Origin: Streptomyces spinoverrucosus
Lineage (GTDB): Bacteria > Actinomycetota > Actinomycetes > Streptomycetales > Streptomycetaceae
DNA: 64,000 nucleotides
Direction of reading: 5' to 3'
NCBI RefSeq assembly: GCF_015712165.1
Contig: NZ_JADPZX010000001.1
Span: 4,295,001-4,359,000 of the forward strand
Part shown: in pieces, positions 61,734 to 64,000 of the stretch
How positions within the stretch are numbered: position 1 is the stretch's first letter
How the letters are laid out: each line of letters begins with the position of its first letter
Made by a program: the position numbers and the translations under genes
Notes under the pieces: generated by a model
The model's database searches: none
The model's input: the letters and a program-made list of their open reading frames with translations, nothing else
What the model was told of the DNA's origin: nothing

Positions 61734-63200
61734 TCAGCCCTTGAGCCCGGCCATCCACGCCTCGACGTCGTCGGACCGGCGCGGCAACGCCGCCGACAGG
61801 TTCCGGTTCCCGTCCTCCGTCACCAGAATGTCGTCCTCGATCCGCACACCGATGCCCCGGTACTCCTCCGGCACGGTCAGATCGTCGGCCTGGAAGTACA
61901 GCCCCGGCTCCACCGTCAGGCACATCCCGGGCTCGAGGACACCGTCCACGTACGTCTCCGTGCGCGCGGCGGCGCAGTCGTGGACGTCCATGCCGAGCAT
62001 GTGTCCCGTGCCGTGCAGCGTCCACCTGCGCTGCAGCCCCAGCTCCAGCACCCGCTCGACCGGCCCCTCGACCAGCCCCCACTCGACGAGCTTCTCGGCC
62101 AGCACCCGCTGCGCCGCGTCATGGAAGTCCCGGTACTTCGCGCCCGGCCGCACCGCCGCGATCCCGGCCTCCTGGGCCTCGTACACCGCGTCGTAGATCT
62201 TCCGCTGGATCTCGCTGAACCGCCCGTTGATCGGCAGCGTCCGCGTCACGTCCGCGGTGTAGTACGTGTGCGTCTCCACGCCCGCGTCCAGCAGCAGCAG
62301 GTCACCCGACCGCACCGGGCCGTCGTTGCGCACCCAGTGCAGCGTGCAGGCGTGCGGCCCGGCCGCGCAGATGGAGCCGTAGCCGACGTCGTTGCCCTCC
62401 ACACGCGCGCGGAGGAAGAACGTGCCCTCGATGTACCGCTCGGAGGTCGCCTCCGCCTTGTCGAGGACCTTCACGACGTCCTCGAAGCCGCGCACGGTCG
62501 AGTCGACGGCCTTCTGCAGCTCGCCGATCTCGAACTCGTCCTTGACCAGCCGCGCCTCGGACAGGAAGACCCGCAGCTCCTCGTCCCGCTCGGCGGTGAC
62601 CTTGTCGGTCAGCGCGGCCTCGACACCGGCGTCGTACCCCCGTACGACCCGCACCGGACCGGTCGCCTCGCGCAGCTTGTCGGCCAGTTCGCGGACGTCC
62701 GACGCGGGGATGCCGTACCGCTTCTCCGCCTCGACGAGCGAGTGCCGGCGCCCGACCCACAGCTCGCCGTGGCCGTCCAGCCAGAACTCGCCGTTCTCGC
62801 GGTCGGAACGCGGCAGCAGGTAGATCGTCGCCTCGTGACCGTCGGCGACCGGCTCCAGGACCAGGACACCGTCCTCGGTCTGGTTGCCGGTGAGGTATGC
62901 GTACTCGACCGACGCCCGGAACGGGTAGTCGGTGTCGTTCGAGCGGGTCTTCAGGTTGCCCGCGGGGATGACCAGGCGATCGCCCGGGAAGCGTGCGGAG
63001 AGCGCGGCGCGGCGGGCGGCGGTCTCGGCGGCCTGGGGGACCGGCTCCAGGTCGTGCAGCTCGGTGTCGGCCCAGCCGGTCTTCATGTTCTCGGCCAGCT
63101 CGTCGGACACGCCCGGGTACAGGCCGTTCTTGCGCTGTTTGATGGGCTCTTCCTCAGAAGCATCCACCGGGGTCTCCGGGAGCTCTTCGGCCACGGTCAT
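61734..63200 (-). CDS. pepP: Xaa-Pro aminopeptidase (M24B)
   Basis: This 488-residue enzyme removes an N-terminal residue before proline. The C-terminal peptidase domain has LLLDAGVETHTYYTADVTRTLP (metal Asp pair), HGTGHMLGMDVHD (His), CLTVEPGLYFQ (Glu) and IEDDILVTEDG (second Glu). The N-terminal creatinase-like domain starts around MTVAEELPETPVDASEEEPIKQRKNGLYPGVS and includes FRASVEYAYLTGNQTEDGVL. CCTAGGAGG upstream fixes the ATG at 63200. Cytoplasmic. Convergent with the kinase gene. Confidence 0.93.
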   Translation of the reverse strand: MTVAEELPETPVDASEEEPIKQRKNGLYPGVSDELAENMKTGWADTELHDLEPVPQAAETAARRAALSARFPGDRLVIPAGNLKTRSNDTDYPFRASVEYAYLTGNQTEDGVLVLEPVADGHEATIYLLPRSDRENGEFWLDGHGELWVGRRHSLVEAEKRYGIPASDVRELADKLREATGPVRVVRGYDAGVEAALTDKVTAERDEELRVFLSEARLVKDEFEIGELQKAVDSTVRGFEDVVKVLDKAEATSERYIEGTFFLRARVEGNDVGYGSICAAGPHACTLHWVRNDGPVRSGDLLLLDAGVETHTYYTADVTRTLPINGRFSEIQRKIYDAVYEAQEAGIAAVRPGAKYRDFHDAAQRVLAEKLVEWGLVEGPVERVLELGLQRRWTLHGTGHMLGMDVHDCAAARTETYVDGVLEPGMCLTVEPGLYFQADDLTVPEEYRGIGVRIEDDILVTEDGNRNLSAALPRRSDDVEAWMAGLKG

Positions 63201-63322
63201 CCTCCTAGGTACGGCATTCGACCCCATCCATCGTACGGTCGCACGAAAGAGGGCCCGGGGCCGAAAGACCCGTGGCCGGCGTCACCCGCGATCCGTGTAC
63301 CGGCGCCGGTTGATCACCGGCG

Positions 63323-64000
63323 TCACTCGAAGCGCGCCGCCAGCAGCACCACGTCCTCCTCGCTGTCCGCCGAGTCCAGCCCCTCCGGCAGCACGGTCCG
63401 CAGGACATGGTCGACGAGCGCGTCCGGATCCCGGCGCTTGGCCCGCGGCAATCCGGCCGCCGCCGCGTGCAGCCGGGCGAACGCGCGGTCCACGGGGTCG
63501 CCGGTGCGCTGGAGCAGCCCGTCGGTGTACAGCAGAACCGTCTCTCCGGGCTCCGCCTGCACCTCCACGCTGGGCGCCTCCCAGCAGGCGAGCATCCCCA
63601 GCGGCGCCGAGACCGACGTCTCCACGAACTCCGTGCGCCGCTCCCCGATCAGCAGCGGCGGGCAGTGCCCGGCCCCGGCCAGCGTGATCTTGTGCAGGGC
63701 GGGCTCGGCATAGGCGAACAGGGCGGTGGCCGAACGGGCGGGCTCGGTCAGCCGGAGCAGCAGCTCCAGGTCGGACAGCACGGCGACCGGGTCCTCGCCC
63801 TCCATCACGGCGTACGCGCGCAGGGAGGCCCGCAGCCGCCCCATCGCGGCGACCGCGCTGGGACCCGACCCGGTGACGGACCCGACGGCGAGGCCGAGGG
63901 CCGCGTCCGGCAGCGGCAGCGCGTCGTACCAGTCGCCGCCGCCGCGCGGGCCGGTGCGGTGCCGGGCGGCGAGCTGGACGCCACTGACGCGGGGGAGCCG
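63323..64000 (-). CDS. SpoIIE/PP2C-type phosphatase, C-terminal fragment
   Basis: The window cuts this gene; only about 225 C-terminal residues are visible. They fit the PP2C-like SpoIIE domain: RTGPRGGGDWYDALPLPDAALGLAVGSVTGSGPSAVAAM, ALFAYAEPALHKITLAGAGHCPPLLIG, TVLLYTDGLLQRTG, EEDVVLLAARFE. The family normally has G-D-V-x-G-H-G for the first metal-binding turn; here it reads G-S-V-T-G-S-G, so that Asp and His are lost. The last Asp (E-E-D-V-V-L-L) is kept. Activity may be reduced or absent. The upstream part probably carries PAS or GAF sensor domains, but cannot be seen. Confidence 0.85.
   Translation of the reverse strand, partial: RLPRVSGVQLAARHRTGPRGGGDWYDALPLPDAALGLAVGSVTGSGPSAVAAMGRLRASLRAYAVMEGEDPVAVLSDLELLLRLTEPARSATALFAYAEPALHKITLAGAGHCPPLLIGERRTEFVETSVSAPLGMLACWEAPSVEVQAEPGETVLLYTDGLLQRTGDPVDRAFARLHAAAAGLPRAKRRDPDALVDHVLRTVLPEGLDSADSEEDVVLLAARFE

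Overview
The window is a contiguous piece of a high-GC actinomycete chromosome, almost certainly Streptomyces. Evidence: very high third-position GC, many GTG starts, the rpsF-ssb-rpsR-rplI-dnaB order, the ssgR-ssgA sporulation pair, cydA-cydB-fused cydDC behind a Rex operator, and eight perfect copies of the ParB site GTTTCACGTGAAAC plus four degenerate ones. Gene order follows, from memory, the S. coelicolor segment running from rpsF through dnaB, thiC, cyd, serS and pheA to a Xaa-Pro aminopeptidase, on one side of oriC. This is conserved core chromosome. I saw no tRNA, rRNA, CRISPR array, intact insertion sequence or integrase.

Layout. 1-5.0 kb: ribosomal proteins, SSB, a MATE exporter and the replicative helicase DnaB. 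5.1-14.8 kb: serine hydrolase, two GNAT proteins, a divergent MarR/MFS pair, an HbpS/GlcG-like protein, a globin-reductase with a long disordered N-terminus, Nudix and LysR. 15.0-17.9 kb: trans-sulfuration enzyme, PtpA phosphatase and small membrane or cupin proteins. 18.1-19.4 kb: ssgR-ssgA. 19.7-24.1 kb: a YibE/F transporter with a repeat-expanded N-terminus, and thiC behind a TPP riboswitch. 24.2-26.0 kb: a small accessory patch holding two extra, decayed copies of the thiC 3' end. 26.1-31.8 kb: membrane protein, metallophosphatase, LacI regulator, HisC-like aminotransferase and a cyclophilin-fold protein. 31.9-38.2 kb: cytochrome bd oxidase and its exporter. 38.5-46.2 kb: M23 peptidase, HAD, LLM oxidoreductase, KptA, MerR, an EphD-like fusion and an M24 peptidase. 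46.4-50.0 kb: two ABC ATPase/permease pairs. 50.1-54.4 kb: small proteins, HAD, serS, a DnaA-box cluster and pheA. 54.5-59.9 kb: copper-trafficking and DyP peroxidase cluster. 60.1-64.0 kb: membrane protein, HATPase kinase, PepP and the end of a SpoIIE-type phosphatase.

The main non-genic signal is chromosome-maintenance DNA. The parS sites sit in intergenic gaps, inside genes, and once on a start codon (cydDC, beginning M-F-H-V-K). Three groups of DnaA boxes lie outside oriC: upstream of dnaB, between kptA and merR, and in the roughly 600-bp serS-pheA gap.

For a second look: three copies of the thiC 3' tail sharing an identical 23-bp core within 1.9 kb; two parS-like palindromes inside the long variable arm of the thiC riboswitch; a 48-codon ORF running through a parS; four tracts of 24-bp tandem repeats; and a phosphatase whose first metal-binding motif looks lost. 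I found no clear new multi-gene system. The thiC-tail repeats are the best candidate for something undescribed.
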